Below, piece by piece: positions 14,160-26,370 of a DNA stretch of 64,000 nucleotides. The notes beneath the pieces were generated by a model. The model was not told the DNA's origin. It saw nothing but the letters and a program-made list of their open reading frames with translations, and searched no databases. Each line of letters starts with the position of its first letter. Position 1 is the first letter of the stretch. The DNA is from Struthio camelus (Eukaryota > Chordata > Aves > Struthioniformes > Struthionidae), in contig NC_090954.1 of NCBI RefSeq assembly GCF_040807025.1, positions 22,510,501-22,574,500 on the forward strand. Reading direction: 5' to 3'. The position numbers and the translations under genes are program-made.

Positions 14160-15478
14160 TGTGACTACAAGTCCACTAGCCTGCCTGTTCAGAACAAATT
14201 TTGGAGAAAGGATCAAATGAGAGATGTAAGTAGCATGAAAAGGAACTAAAATTCACATAGATTTGAAACAAGTTTTGAAAGAAAGAATAAATAAGATAAG
14301 AAAGTACACTGAAAAGGAACTAAAATCTCATAGATTTATCAAAGACAAATATTTGCTAGACTAGTCTTAGATTCTCTTCAGTGAAAACAAAAAAATAAAT
14401 CTCATCTATTCTGATATCAGTAAATCATTTAATACAATGCTACATCGAAAACCCTAATGATGGCACAATAAGTTGTTCTAATAACATTTGCTGAAGACAC
14501 GAGTTGGATGGCAACATTCAGTGTAGGAACAACTTGAGGCCTGTCACAGAAATGGATGACACCTAACAATCCAAAGTTCAAAGTCCTGCAGAGTGCTACT
14601 CATATCACCTAACTTTTTAGAAGTTAGGCATCTAATCTGAGTGCTTTCTGTGAACTATCTTGAAACTCTATAAAAAGAGACCATTTATTTTATGTCTAAG
14701 ATCAATAGATGAGTTGCTCTCAGCAAGGTGGCAATGATTTTCTAGTATCTAAGGTTCAATCAACAAATATTTAGATGACTGAAGGTAGGTAGAAGAACCA
14801 CTATCTTAGGAACCACTGCCCTGCCTTCTCTCCCCCCCCTCCCCCCAAAAAAAAAAGTTTTGCAATAATCCTCATATGACTGAGCAATCAATGTGTTACA
14901 GCTATGGAGAAGATAACTGCCTTCCCGAGGAGAATCAGTTGATGTATTTCTAGCAGAGATAGACAAGTACTCCTATGACTTTGTAAAAGGCACTCGGTTT
15001 GAAATATTATGTACAATTCTGGTCCTATATTTGCAAGAAATATGTATCTGCAAAGGAAGAACAGATGCAAAGAAGGGCTATTTGCATAATTAGACAAGTG
15101 CAGAGATGATCTTAGAAAAAAAGACTAAAAGAAATCGATTTGTTTAGCTTAGTCAAACAAAGCCTGAAAAAAAGAATGTGGTTGCTTTCTAAACTACATG
15201 AAGAAAGCAAGCACCAAAGAGGGTCATCAAATATAAACAGCAAATAAAGACGCCAGAAGAAGAAAGGATATTAGAAGAGCTCTTCAAAGCCTTACAGGAA
15301 CAGCTTTCCAATAGGAACAGTGGGCACAAAACTGTTAGTGAATTTTACAGTTAAAAGGAGTTTAAGATTAAAAATTTAAGAATTTAAATTTAAAGATCTA
15401 AGATCAAATGGTGCCCACTATAGGAAAAGCCTGGACTTGATGATCCAAACAGCATTTTCCTGTCCTATGCTTTAATGT
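14160..15478 (+). mobile_element. Old CR1/L3-type LINE relic, decayed
   Basis: Several blocks in the same orientation and expected order resemble the 3' half of an older CR1-like LINE. One is a 'sis-K-F-dta'-like coding trace (TATCAGTAAATCATTTAATA near 14.42 kb). Next is a 'gadD' trace (TTGCTGAAGACACGAG near 14.49 kb). A block near 15.0 kb is equivalent to TGTACAATTCTGGTC. The last is a terminus-like GGACTTGATGATCCAAACAG near 15.44 kb. The stretch between about 14.6 and 14.95 kb shows no such similarity and may be an insertion or too decayed to read. It is far more diverged than the CR1 at 5.9 kb. Confidence 0.55.
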
Positions 15479-18400
15479 AAAAAGAATTACTACTCACACA
15501 TCCACTTAGTGTGGGCTCCTCCTACATGGCTTTTAACAAAACCCCAGTCTGATTGCCTAGTCTCATCCCTTGCCTTAGCCCAGCTCCTCATCCAAACCTC
15601 AGCCTTTCCTGCCCATGATTTACCTTTGCCTTTATGCATCTCCAAATACAGTCATGTTACTCTCCACATTCCCTCAAGCCCTTTGTCTCAAGCTGCTACT
15701 CCTGTCACTTTCCTTTCCACTACCTCTAAAAACAGTACTCTGAGGCAAACGTCAGACATGCGAGGTTTTAACTTAGGCCTTTGAAACCTTTCCTGGACAC
15801 ACTGTTCACTCAGTGAACACTGAAGCAGGACCTTTATTTGCAAAAGGTAATTGGAATGGTCAGGAAGAAGGAAATCTACAACATTTTCCCTTGTTGAATT
15901 TTCTTTGACCATCGCTCTTTCTAGGATTTTCTTGGCAGCAGTCCGAGAGTAACTTCAGTAGCCAGGAAATCTGCTTACACAACTGAATTCTTATGAAACT
16001 ATAGCCTTAGGAAAGGTCCTTATTAGTGCAGACAAAAACAGGTGGGAAGGTGCTCTACCATTACATTTAGCTATGTTATGAAACACAGTCTCATCAGAAC
16101 CAGATGCATGGAGACTGTACCCACATATCTGGCCTTTACTTGTGTGAGTAAGCCACTGATGCTTGGCCTACAGTAGTTCAGCCTAGATTGCTTGCCACTG
16201 TCAAAATGAAAGTGCATCCATTTTTGTCTTGACATGCAATGCCACATTGAATAAAACAACTCCATTCCTATTACAGTTTAGCAAGAAATATTCTCTGTTG
16301 CTAGGTTTGTGTCTATTTTTGGATGTAACCTAAATATTGCATGTAAAAGCACAGAGAGGTCACTACACTCTGAATGTGCAAATATCTTATAAGCCTTTTA
16401 TGTAGCAGAATGGACAAAAATGAGCAAAAAAAAAAAAAGGCTGTAAAAAGCCATGGTCACCTCACGAACCTGGAAACATTTACTCAGTGAACTTATCCGT
16501 ACTTTACTGTGTAATCCCACTAATGGCTTTGTCTGTAACACAGCATAGTAGCACTACAGTGTAACATGCTTTTCACTTAGCTGTCACATATGCTACATCA
16601 CACAAAAATACAGCAAGACACTGAAAGATTTACAGTTACAATTCACTATACTGCTAATATGGCCATACATAGTTCTATTTTTAGCTCTAACCTAAATAGA
16701 AGACATAGAAGCACAGAAGGGTCTTATTTTTTGTATGAGCAAAAAGCATTCAAGCTTATCATTTAATTCAGCAGCAAAAGAGAACTAACAATAAAGATAT
16801 CATTTTGAATCTTAAAAATACATTTAATTTTCATTTCTGGAACTTCAATTAACTCCTATATAAGTACATATTTTTATATTTACTGGGTACTAAAAACTGT
16901 AATACTAAATATATCAAAAAAGTCAGGGATTTAAGTTCTGCTGAAATTGTAACTACAGAGTTACTCCCAGTGCCTTTTAAATACTTGATACTTTTTTTTG
17001 TTGTAAGTATATTCTTAGGGAGCAATATAATGAGCCCCATCAGAAGTTCAGAGGGTTATATACATTTATATTTGTAATACCAAATGAGTCAATGTGAAAG
17101 CACTTAAGGTATAAATTTAGTTTATAATCAAATATAAGTATTTTATTTTTTACTGAAATGTCTATTGGTAAATACTGAAAAATGATAATCCTCCCATTTT
17201 AATATAAAATGAGTAAAAATCTCCTCACTAACGAAATCATTGATCTTTCTGCATACAAATCACATTTAAGTCCACAGGAATTTGAACTGAGGAATATTTT
17301 TCAGGAATGAGTGACAGTTTTCTTTCCCACCTCAGATCACAGGAAACAACTCTCCAACGTGTCTTTAACACGATTCTACCTTATTTTATGATAAATATTA
17401 GCAAATCTAAAGCATGTATAGAAATGAAAGTACACAAACTACTGCTTCTGTCCTCTTCTGATTATTCTACTATGAGCATCTTTTTAATAATTTACAAATT
17501 TTAGAAACATGTAAATTATAACACAGCTAGTTGATTCTTCAGTGAACTAACCCTTGGGATAATCAGCATCAAATTAATGATAACTGACATCACTTTGTTT
17601 CTGAGGGTAGATACAGCTTCACAGTCTCTGCTCCCCTACCCTTGCACTCCTCTGCTTAGCTAATGCATGGCCTCTGGACGTTCTATGAAGGTTACACCTA
17701 CAGTTACCTACCTCTGTTTATAGGGTCTGAGTAGAGAGAATTGCCAAAGGTGGTACCTGGGATTTGTTTCCCCCACTATCAAAAGCTCCTGCAAATGTGT
17801 ACCACATTTCATGTTTGCAGCTTAAAAAATCATCTGAATGACAGAAATAAAACTATATTCTTTGGGACACATTTTGGTTGTTCCAGTTATAGGGATCAGG
17901 GATAATCTTCCATTTTTGTTATTGTTTAATCCAATAATATACTGCACCTGAGTTTCAAGGTCTTTATTACAGGAATATAAAAATTAGTTGTGCCAGTTTT
18001 TTATATTACCTGGGTTATCATACAACTTTTCCAACTATGTAGTGCTCTCCAGCCAAGGAAACGTCTCTAAGACATTACTAACGTTGTTTGCGCAATCAGC
18101 CTCCAAGTTAAGAGCGCTAAAAAGGCTTTTAACTCCCCACAATGAAGGTTCAGAGTTGGACATTTTTTTCAGGTCCTTAAAGTAAATAAACAATGACATT
18201 GCCAGAGAGCACCAATGCATTAGATCCAAATTCTTCTTCTGATACTGCCAAATGTCATTTTCTTGGAGTCTACAATTTCTGACTAAGAGGCAGTGAAAAT
18301 TCTGCTTTTTCAAGACTGAGCTATTGCATACCCCATTTGCATAGTGAGAGACCCATGACATGCAACCCTCTGCCACTGCAGAACTTAAGACTGATTACGA

Positions 18401-18480
18401 CTTTGATTAAATGCTAGATAGACTATAATGAGCAAATCAAATTGCAAATATCTGAGCAAGGAACTTTTCCTGTCGCTACG
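15479..18480. other. AT-rich non-coding stretch
   Basis: No exon or RNA gene is recognised. It contains an old local direct repeat: a segment at about 16.31-16.40 kb (TCTATTTTTGG..AACCTAAAT..AAGCACAGAGAGGTC) is echoed at about 16.67-16.74 kb. The rest is unremarkable intron-like DNA. Confidence 0.5.
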
Positions 18481-18484
18481 ATTT

Positions 18485-18790
18485 ATCTGCAGAATTGGAA
18501 GGGGTTCAGAAGAGAGTAAAAAGAGAGATCAAAAAGCCAACTTCACCTGGCCATGAGATAAGTAAGAGAAATCATGACAAAATAATTGTGTAGTTGAGAG
18601 TGAATCAAGAATCTTTTCAAGAAGAAGGGCAAAATTTAGTGAAATTACTACCTGGAAATTCATAAATTAAAAGGAGATACTTTTTCAGATATTGCATAGT
18701 TGAATACGTATTTGATTACCCAAATAAGTCACTGAAGTTACCCCTATATCAAAGCTCAAAAAGGAACTAGGCATTTCCATGTATTAAAAG
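18485..18790 (+). mobile_element. Old CR1-like LINE relic
   Basis: The order of GAATTGGAAGGGGTTCAGAA, AATTAAAAGGAGATACTTTT and TCAAAGCTCAAAAAGGAACT follows the 3' part of older CR1-type elements in reptiles and birds. It is decayed, with no frame, and its 5' limit is uncertain. Confidence 0.45.
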
Positions 18791-19404
18791 ACCTCAGCTA
18801 CAAAAAATAATAATAATGATCTCAAAAATAAAAATAAATCTCAAGATTACAGGCTCAGGACAACCTTTAATGATTAGAAATTAGAATAAGAACAACAGTG
18901 GGGAACAGATTATACTACGTTTGTCTACTATGGGTTCTTACACTTGCCTTGGAAACATCCGGTATAGCCATTACTACAGAGTACTGGCCTCGACAAAGCC
19001 TGTGCTGGTCACAATTCTGTAGTCCTAAAAGTGTCAGCATCCAATTATCCCTAATGTGGGATATTGGAACTTGATACATGCCGAAGCATCTACTTTCAGA
19101 AGTTGTTCCCTAATTATCAGGATCCTCCAAATTGCTTGAACTGGGGCATCCAAAGCTAATGTAACTGAGAAAACCATCCTCTTTAGAAATGGCACAAAAT
19201 CTTCTGATATACGCCAAATCAAAGGCATGGCACTACCTGAGTAATATATCTGTCTCACATTCACAGTGGTGTTTTTCCAGCCCATAACTGCTGACTACAC
19301 AAGCTAATCACTTTCGTGCACTTGAGAATTTGGATAATCCTCAGGCAAAGCATCTAAAATGTTACAAAAATATAAATAAGACTCATAGCAGTTATTAAAA
19401 AGTA

Positions 19405-19495
19405 TCATCAATGTTATTTTGCATATAGGAAAACTGAATTTTGGACAAATGACCCAGTGACACCCAGTAGATCAGAGCTACCTACATATCCCATC
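19405..19495 (+). repeat. MIR-like relic (weak)
   Basis: TTATTTTGCATATAGGAAAA followed by GACCCAGTGACACCCAGTAG has the spacing of the MIR core and 3' part (…TTTTACAGATGAGGAAACTGA…AAGGTCACACAGCTAG…). It is more diverged than the copy at 12.6 kb. Confidence 0.4.
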
Positions 19496-20160
19496 TTGTA
19501 GCCCTACATTATGATCACCCTGCGACATTTCTTCCTCCAGAGTCACCCATCACACTATTGGGACTAAACCAGCTTGGTCAGAAGAGCAGAGCAGATGTTT
19601 CTTTTAGTTTCACAAAGCCTGCAGGTTGCTTTGAAAGAGAGAGATGAGAATTTCAAGTAACATTTTCCATACAGGTGCTGGATATTGAATTCCTGTTATT
19701 CTACCACAAGGCCTAGCCTGGGCACTGTGGACAAACATCTTGGCTTAGCACACTACTCACCCCTCATTGCAAAAATCTCAGGAAGTAGAAAATCACGTAG
19801 AAAAACTAGTAGAAACTAGACTGGACTCATATGCCACCTCTCCTTAGCTATCTGAATAGGATGGATGAACTTGCAGGGTATTTAACGTTCACTTGCACCT
19901 TGTTTACCTCCCACTATGTCTCCCATATCCTACTTGCTGGAGAAAGAAATTTTCTTTTGCCAACCCATGATCACACTCCACCCACATAGAGTCAGTTCTT
20001 GGCCCTAGAAAAGTTATTAAAAGGTCCTGAAGTTTCTTTCAGGTGCCATGAAATGACGCCTACTCTCCTGCAGACAAATAGTGTCAGTATCTTCTTCCAC
20101 ACTGATGCCAGCCCAGTGTAGACATGGGGTCATGTGCCAGGGAGCAAAAAGGCAATAAGT

Positions 20161-20166
20161 ACTTAC
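20161..20166 (-). promoter_or_regulatory. 5' splice donor of the PCDHAC1 variable exon
   Basis: On the minus strand the coding sequence reaches CTTGTG and then GTAAGT, a full-consensus donor. The exon from the chosen ATG is 2430 nt, exactly 810 codons, so the splice is in phase 0. The frame continues 49 codons past this point to a stop, but those residues look unlike any protocadherin tail. They are best read as intron. Confidence 0.85.
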
Positions 20167-22596
20167 CACAAGAACAGCACTCAAGTGATCACTTTGGACC
20201 TGCTGCACTTGGATGCAAGGTCCTGACATTTGTAACCCTGAGTTACTGGGAAGGTTCCCAGCATCACCATTTGGGATGCTGCCATTACCAGGCCCAAGGC
20301 CTACAGACGCCCTGTACAAGTAGGTATGAGTCAGTTTGCCCACACCAGCAACTTCCAGCATATCTGGTGTGAAGTGGGAGCTGGGAAGCATGTGCACATT
20401 GTAGCAATACTTCTCATACTCATCCACTGGACAGCAGCGGCAGCAGTTGCAGCAGCCATGGTGGTGGGAAGCCTGGCAGCGGCACAGCCGTGCAAGGGTA
20501 AGGAAGAGAAGGAACGCTGCAAAGACACAGGAGAGACAGGCAAGGGAAACAATCAGGTAGAGGTTTGTGGTGTTGAGCAGTGGTGGTGGCTCCCCACTGT
20601 CATCAAAGTCGGGCAGTGCCTGGGGCAGGGAGTCAGCCAGCAGGATGCCCACAGTCACAGTAGAGGAGAGTGGTGGGTCCCCATGGTCTCGCACCACCAC
20701 GACCACCTTGTGCTTGAGAAAGTCAGTGGAGCGCATGGAGCGTGTGGTGCGCAGCTCACCGGAATGCGGTACCAAGTGAAACAGTGTGGAGTCAGAGGAG
20801 TGGGCAAGGTGATAAGAGAGCCAGGCATTCTGTGCATTGTCATCATCATCTGCCACCACTTTGGTCACCAGGTAACCCTCATCGGCCAGGCGGGGCACAA
20901 TTTCCACGGCCACAGAGCCATTCTGGCTTGTGGGATACAGGATGGCTGGGGCATTGTCATTCTGGTCTGAGATGTAAACATTCACAGTTATGGCAGTGCT
21001 CAAGGCTGGTGACCCATTGTCCTTGGCTTCCACTTGGAAGTGGAAGCTCCTAAGCTGCTCAAAGTCAAAGGCTCGCTTTGCATAGATGCTCCCATTGGCC
21101 AAGCTCACAGATAAAAAACTGGCCAGGGCACTGCCTGCAACCGTGGAGTTCCTGAGTGCGTAAGAGACCTGTCCATTTTCCCCCACATCAGGGTCAGATG
21201 CTGAAACCTGGTAGAGAAAAGCACCAAGTGGATTGTTCTCCTCCACAGAAACGTCACATGTGTCAGCGGTGAAGACAGGGGGGTTGTCGTTCACATCAGA
21301 AATCTGCACCCAAAGGGTCTTCTGAGTGGTAATAGGAGGGGAGCCCAGGTCTGTGGCAGTAATGGTGATGTTGTACTCACTAATCAGCTCTCTGTCCAGA
21401 TGCCCACTAGTGACCAGACTGTAGTAGTTTTCAAGGGAGGGTTTTAGCTGGAAGGGAAGGTTATCAAGGATCTGGCAGGTTATCTTCCCATTCTCCCCAG
21501 GATCTTTATCCATAATACTCAGCAGAGCTATCACAGTGCCAGGCACAGCATCTTCAGGGATGGGACTGGAAAGGGATGTAATTGTTATCTCTGGGGCATG
21601 ATTGTTCACATCAGTGATTTCCACCAGCAGCTTAGCTGTGCTGGACATGCCAAATGCCCCTTTATCCCTTGCCTCAATAAGCATCTCAAGAAGAGGTCTC
21701 TTAACAGCTAATATGCCATTGACTGTCACCTCTCCAGTGTGAGGGTGAATTAAGAACATTTGCTGTAGACCAGCAGCAGTGCTATTGCTAAATGAATACC
21801 TGACTTCTCCATTTGGACCTTCATCCAAGTCTGTGGCATGCACTTGGACTACCAAAGTGCCACTGGGGGAGTTTTCCAAGATACTTGCCCTGTAGACTGA
21901 CTGCTCAAATTCCGGTGCGTTGTCATTGGTATCCAGCACAGTCACAATGACCTCAGTGTCACCAGACTTTGGGGGATTACCACCATCTTTGGCTGAAAGG
22001 ACAAGTCTGTGAGTAGCTTGCTGCTCCCTGTCTAAGGCTTTCTCCAGCACCAACTCAGGATACTTACTCCCATCCCCGCGTGTCTGCATTTCCAATCGGA
22101 AATGTTCATCAGAGTTCAGAGTATAATTCTGGACACTGTTGGAACCTTCATCAGAATCCTGGGCAGTGGGGAGTGAAAACCGTGCCCCAGGTGACAGGAA
22201 CTCAGCCACATTTATGTGATATTCACTTAAGGGAAAGCTGGGAGAGTTGTCATTTATGTCCAGGACTTTAAATTCCATTCTGTAAAGCTCTAGAGGGTTT
22301 TCTAGCACAAGTTCGTAATTCAGAAAACAGGCAGATTTTAATTTGCAAACCTGCTCTCTGTCTATGGGCTCATTAACAGATAAAGCCCCCGTGCTTACAT
22401 CTATATTAAAATATTGCTTACTTGAGCCGGTGATCATGCGAAATTTCCGGGATGAAAGTGTAGCCACATCTATTCCTAAGTCTTTTGCTATGTTTCCAAC
22501 AGACACTCCACGCTCCGTTTCCTCAGTGATGGAATATGCTATTTGCCCGTTCACGGTGCAGGAAATAAGGCAGAAGACCATTAAATAGACCCGCAT
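20167..22596 (-). CDS. PCDHAC1: Protocadherin alpha subfamily C1, variable exon
   Basis: This single-exon ectodomain gene encodes a calcium-dependent homophilic neuronal adhesion protein, a C-type isoform of the alpha cluster. Visible parts are a signal peptide (1-17), six cadherin repeats delimited by DINDNSP (113-119), DTNDNAP (222-228), DVNNHAP (329-335), DVNDNPP (434-440) and DQNDNAP (544-550), a membrane segment (about 677-701), and a cytoplasmic part with a cysteine cluster (GCCNCCRCC, 714-722). EC1 has the protocadherin CX5C pair (84 and 90). The C1 assignment rests on ETERGVSVGN, EFLSPGARF, KYPELVLEKALDREQ, FDFEQLRSFHFQVE and TYLYRASVGLG, which fit my memory of mammalian AC1 better than AC2. 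The start ATG begins the signal peptide. Constant exons are not in the window. One oddity is the EC3 calcium motif, which reads DVNNHAP where DVNDHAP is usual. GC content is ordinary, unlike the alpha exons to the right. Confidence 0.9.
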
Positions 22597-22735
22597 TCTT
22601 CCTCCTCTGGCTCAGCTCCCTGCAGACCCTCTCAGCAGTAACATAATCCAATATTTCAGCAAAGACCTGAAGTTCCCAATGAGAAGCGAACTGGCGCGAG
22701 GGCGCACCGACGGAAAGGTGAAAAGTTTGCTGCAG

Positions 22736-22760
22736 GCGAAGGGAGCGCCCCTGCGCCCGC
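22736..22760 (-). promoter_or_regulatory. Candidate CSE/CTCF element of PCDHAC1
   Basis: On the minus strand the sequence reads GCGGGCGCAGGGGCGCTCCC. It contains the CGCT box expected in the conserved sequence element of protocadherin promoters, and a near match to the CTCF core (AGGGGGCGCT, here one G shorter). The CGCT lies 148 bp upstream of the ATG, in the usual range for this element. The family is known to bind CTCF here; binding in this copy is inference. Confidence 0.4.
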
Positions 22761-22987
22761 TGCGGCTCCCCCGCGCCGCCGGCAGCCGAGCGCCGAGAGC
22801 CGGCAGCTCCGCTGCGCCCGCCGCCGCCGCTCGCTGTGCCGGCCCGGCGGCAGAGGCGCCGGCTACACTCCGCGGCGGCCGGCGGCGGCGGCGCCACCCA
22901 GAGGCCGCGCTGCGACCTGCACTGCCGCCGCACGGCCGAGGGGAAGGGGCCGCCGACCCCCATGTGCCTGAAAAACCCGCCGGCCGG

Positions 22988-23025
22988 CTTCTTCTTTCTT
23001 TCTTTCTTTCTTTCTTTCTCTCCTC
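22988..23025 (+). repeat. (TTTC)n microsatellite
   Basis: About eight copies of TTTC at the outer edge of the PCDHAC1 CpG-rich region. Confidence 0.85.
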
Positions 23026-23060
23026 CTTTCTCTTTCAGGCCCCTAGGGAGCTGCGAGGGG

Positions 23061-26000
23061 CCTTTGGGCCCCCGAGTCTGCAGCATGAAATGCATTCCCG
23101 TGAGAGAGAGGTGCAGAGAAGACGCGCTCCCTCCCTCTCGCTAGTCCTTGCATATTCGCAGAAGAGCCAGCGAGAGGATGCGCCCGTCTCACGCTGTCGG
23201 AGTACCGGGGTGGAAGGGAAACGCGTATGAGAAGTGACAGGCATCGGCTAAACACGGGTCAGCACAGTCCCGGCACGCTCTGGCTGAGCACAACATCTCC
23301 CAGAGGGGTTTTAAGAGCGCGATTAAAGCAGGCAGTCGTCTCTGCCTTTCTAAGCTTGCTTAAAATAATAACAATAATAAAAATAGCAAAAATAATAAAA
23401 ATATAATAAAACTCTTGCCTAATTCTCTTTCTGGGCAAGATAAATTAACTCCGATTATTGGAGAAAAAAGTCGCTCGTCTGACTCCCCCAGTGTGATCAC
23501 CTGCAGGCACAGAAGAGCTCCCATCCAACCTGCCAGAGCAGTGTCGGGACAGCTCGCATAGGCAGGGAGAAACTGGGAAGCTGCAGCAGTCGAGTTACTT
23601 GCACAGAGTACCGATGCTAGGGAGGTCTGGAATTTAGGACACGCTCAGGAACGCTGGTGAAAGACAAGCCGACCACAGAGAAATAACAGACCACGCATGG
23701 AGATCAAAGCTCTCTGCTTCCCCGACTTCCTGCTCCGAGGGTATAGGTAGCCACTGCTCGCTAAGGGGGTGGGAGAAGGCGGAGTGCGTTTCAAAATATC
23801 TTCCCTAAAACCACGGGTCACTGCCTTTCCGCAGCAATTTTTGTAGTCTGCTTTCAGCCCATTAAAACTCCCCCATCCCCTCCGTTTCCTGCTTTCTTCT
23901 ATGAGAGCTTATCATCATGAGATACTGAACAATCAAAAGCAAGAAGCTATAAATATGCTGCAAGGGCAGATTTTAACCATTCTTGCGCTGGCTCTATTTC
24001 TATTTATTTTATGCAGCTGAGAATTTCCAGGCCAGTGAAAACGCATTTCAATTATACAAACTATCATCGCCTCTAAAAATAGGAGAAAACCGGGAGCACA
24101 GCCAGAAATGATTCATTAAATAAAAATTCGATACATCTTTCCATACCCTCAACTCAGCAAAACCTCCAAGTGAGGTTCCTATCCTATTGGCACTAGAGCA
24201 AGTCTTGGTCTGCCTCAGCACTCGTATCTGTGATCATTAAGATTCTCAATTGTCCTGGCAGTGTCTGAATATTGCATTTTCCATTTATTGCATTGATGCT
24301 ACAGGACCTGTAAGAGCGGCGGGGGTGGTTTGGATTTATTTTAACTCATAGACCTTGTAAATTTGGCCAACGGGCCATGGTATACAGCATATAACATCAA
24401 TATAATATTTACAGCATGCTATGTACCCGATCCCTCCCCATTAACTGTGGAAATCCTTAATTCCCACTTAGTCACCATAAAATTACTATCTAGCCCCCAC
24501 CCCAAATTCCACTAGGCTTCCCATCTACTACAGTGTGATGTCCTCTATAATATGGAAAAATACACTTTTCTTCCTGCTCTATAATAATGTGCAGTTACTA
24601 TAAACACCCTGGACCAATGTAATACCATCTACTGAAGTCAAAGAAAAGACACCAGAAGTTTTTCCTTAGCCTTGACCAATGGTAAAAATAAATATATCGT
24701 TCTGGGAAAGCTGGAGCAATTTTGTTATACCCAGATGCATATACGGCTACAACACACGGGCTCTACTCACCCAGGAATCTTGGACCCAAGTTCCTCCCGT
24801 TGAACAGACAGACCCACTTCAAAGGTAGATTTTTTTTAGTCCTAATATTTGAATTAAAAAGTTGTGGTTATGCACACTGGTGCCTGAAACACTGGCAGTG
24901 CTGGAAGAAACTGATTAGTGAACAATGGCCACGGTTAAAGTGACTGTACATTTGCAAGATTTACTGCTCTTTAGAAGTATCCGGCAACCTTCACCGATAA
25001 ATTATTTCCTAATTCGCTCATTTGCTACTCATTTACCATTTGAGATCATTTCTTCAGCTTTCTGCTACATCTCTTCCTTTGTTCTGTAGCGTTGCCTAAC
25101 GCTTGTCTATAAGGCTCTAAGGGGTCCTGCCTACAATTCTCTTTTTCATAATCATACAGCCCTGCTTTAATGTTTTGGCATCTCTTGCCCTGCTGACTCC
25201 TTCCACCCTCTGCTGTGGAAAGAGACGTCCCTGGAAGTCATGCAGTATTGATCACCGGAACATAAGTATTGTCGGCAATGTATTAATATCCAGCCACTCC
25301 TCTCATTCCTGTCACACTTCCTTTCCGGTCCAGACCAAACGAGTGTCTGACACGGGTTGATTGCACGATTAATGCACTGCTCGGGTGAAAAGCTCTGGGT
25401 CATAGCCAAAAATAAAACGCTTAGCAATATTAATATCCATGGTCAATTACGACGTAGCTGCTCCGGCCATGCAGAGTAACATAGCTATGCCATGGAGGCA
25501 GACGAGCGGAGACCTCAGCCTTGCCCAGTGCGTGAAGTGAGTGTTCTCCTCGAGAGACTTCCAGGCCTGTTCGTGCACCACAGAGCAACCACCGCTAAAC
25601 ATACGCACAGGCACACACACACACACACACACAAATTTTGCACTCAGCCTCCCGCATCCAGCTGCCTGGTGTCTTCGCTTCTCGCTCCCAGATGCCCAAT
25701 GTCTCAAAGATGTCATAAAATTTAGCCTCTCGACTCTCACTGTTGTTCAGCCATTCGCAAGTGTCACCACTTATCATTTCAGGATCTGTAACCTTAAGGG
25801 TCTCACCACCTCCACTCCCTTTCCCTAATTATGTTATTTGCACGAAACAATTTGCCGTCTCTGAAGCGTTTCCTACTCCCTTCCCTCCAGTTTATCCACC
25901 CACCAAGCTATTTTGGCCCGAATCGCCAAGGAATCAAACTTTTTGTGACCTTGAGGACACGTCCCGGGACCTCCGCGGTCTCGCCCACCACTATGCAAGC

Positions 26001-26370
26001 CCTTCATCATCTTCCCCTCCCCGACGTGCTCACAGAGCGCTTCTTCCATGCCCTCTCGCCCAACAGGCTGTTGCATTGGTGCATTTACACCGCCTCAGAA
26101 CCCTGAGCATCGCTTATGGCCTCTTTCTCCCGCCCTGTTTCATATTCTCAGCCAATCATCTCTGTTTTCAGTAGTAAGACGTCATTCCTCCAGCCGTGCA
26201 TACTGTGCTTGAAACAATGGTAGCGGCCAGAAGAAGCTGGTAAGCGATCAAAAGCAAAAAAACAAAGAAGAATAGTAAAATCGGACTGTCTTGGGGTTCT
26301 TCGGGAGCAAATGGCTGCACCACAACAAACGCCACGCGTGTCTGAACACCATCCTTTACGTCGGCGATTA
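23061..26370. other. Non-coding spacer upstream of PCDHAC1
   Basis: No gene is recognised. A (CA)n run lies at about 25.61-25.63 kb. A short segment at about 25.09-25.17 kb (CTTGTCTATAAGGCTCTAAG, then GTCCTGCCTACA) faintly resembles the end of an L2/CR1-clade reverse-transcriptase frame, but it is too short to call. Moderate GC. Confidence 0.5.
25607..25634 (+). repeat. (CA)n microsatellite
   Basis: About a dozen CA dinucleotides in a row. It is a simple repeat. Confidence 0.9.

Larger units (their letters stand above)
22597..23060 (-). promoter_or_regulatory. GC-rich 5' leader / CpG-dense promoter region of PCDHAC1
   Basis: Directly upstream of the PCDHAC1 ATG the DNA becomes sharply GC- and CpG-rich for about 400 bp, ending near a (TTTC)n tract at about 22.99-23.02 kb. 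Clustered protocadherin variable exons have individual CpG-island promoters, so this is the expected promoter. I cannot fix the transcription start. Open frames in this patch on both strands look like by-products of GC richness. Confidence 0.65.

Noticed and set aside
20017-20166. The last 49 codons of the open PCDHAC1 frame
   Set aside because: They lie past a perfect GTAAGT donor and do not resemble a protocadherin tail. They are treated as intron.
22523-23230. Frames of 180-190 codons on both strands over the PCDHAC1 leader
   Set aside because: GC-rich composition and a TTTC repeat keep them open. There is no recognisable domain, and they overlap the expected promoter.
25090-25180. Possible L2/CR1-clade coding trace
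   Set aside because: The resemblance covers only a few codons and could not be extended on either side.
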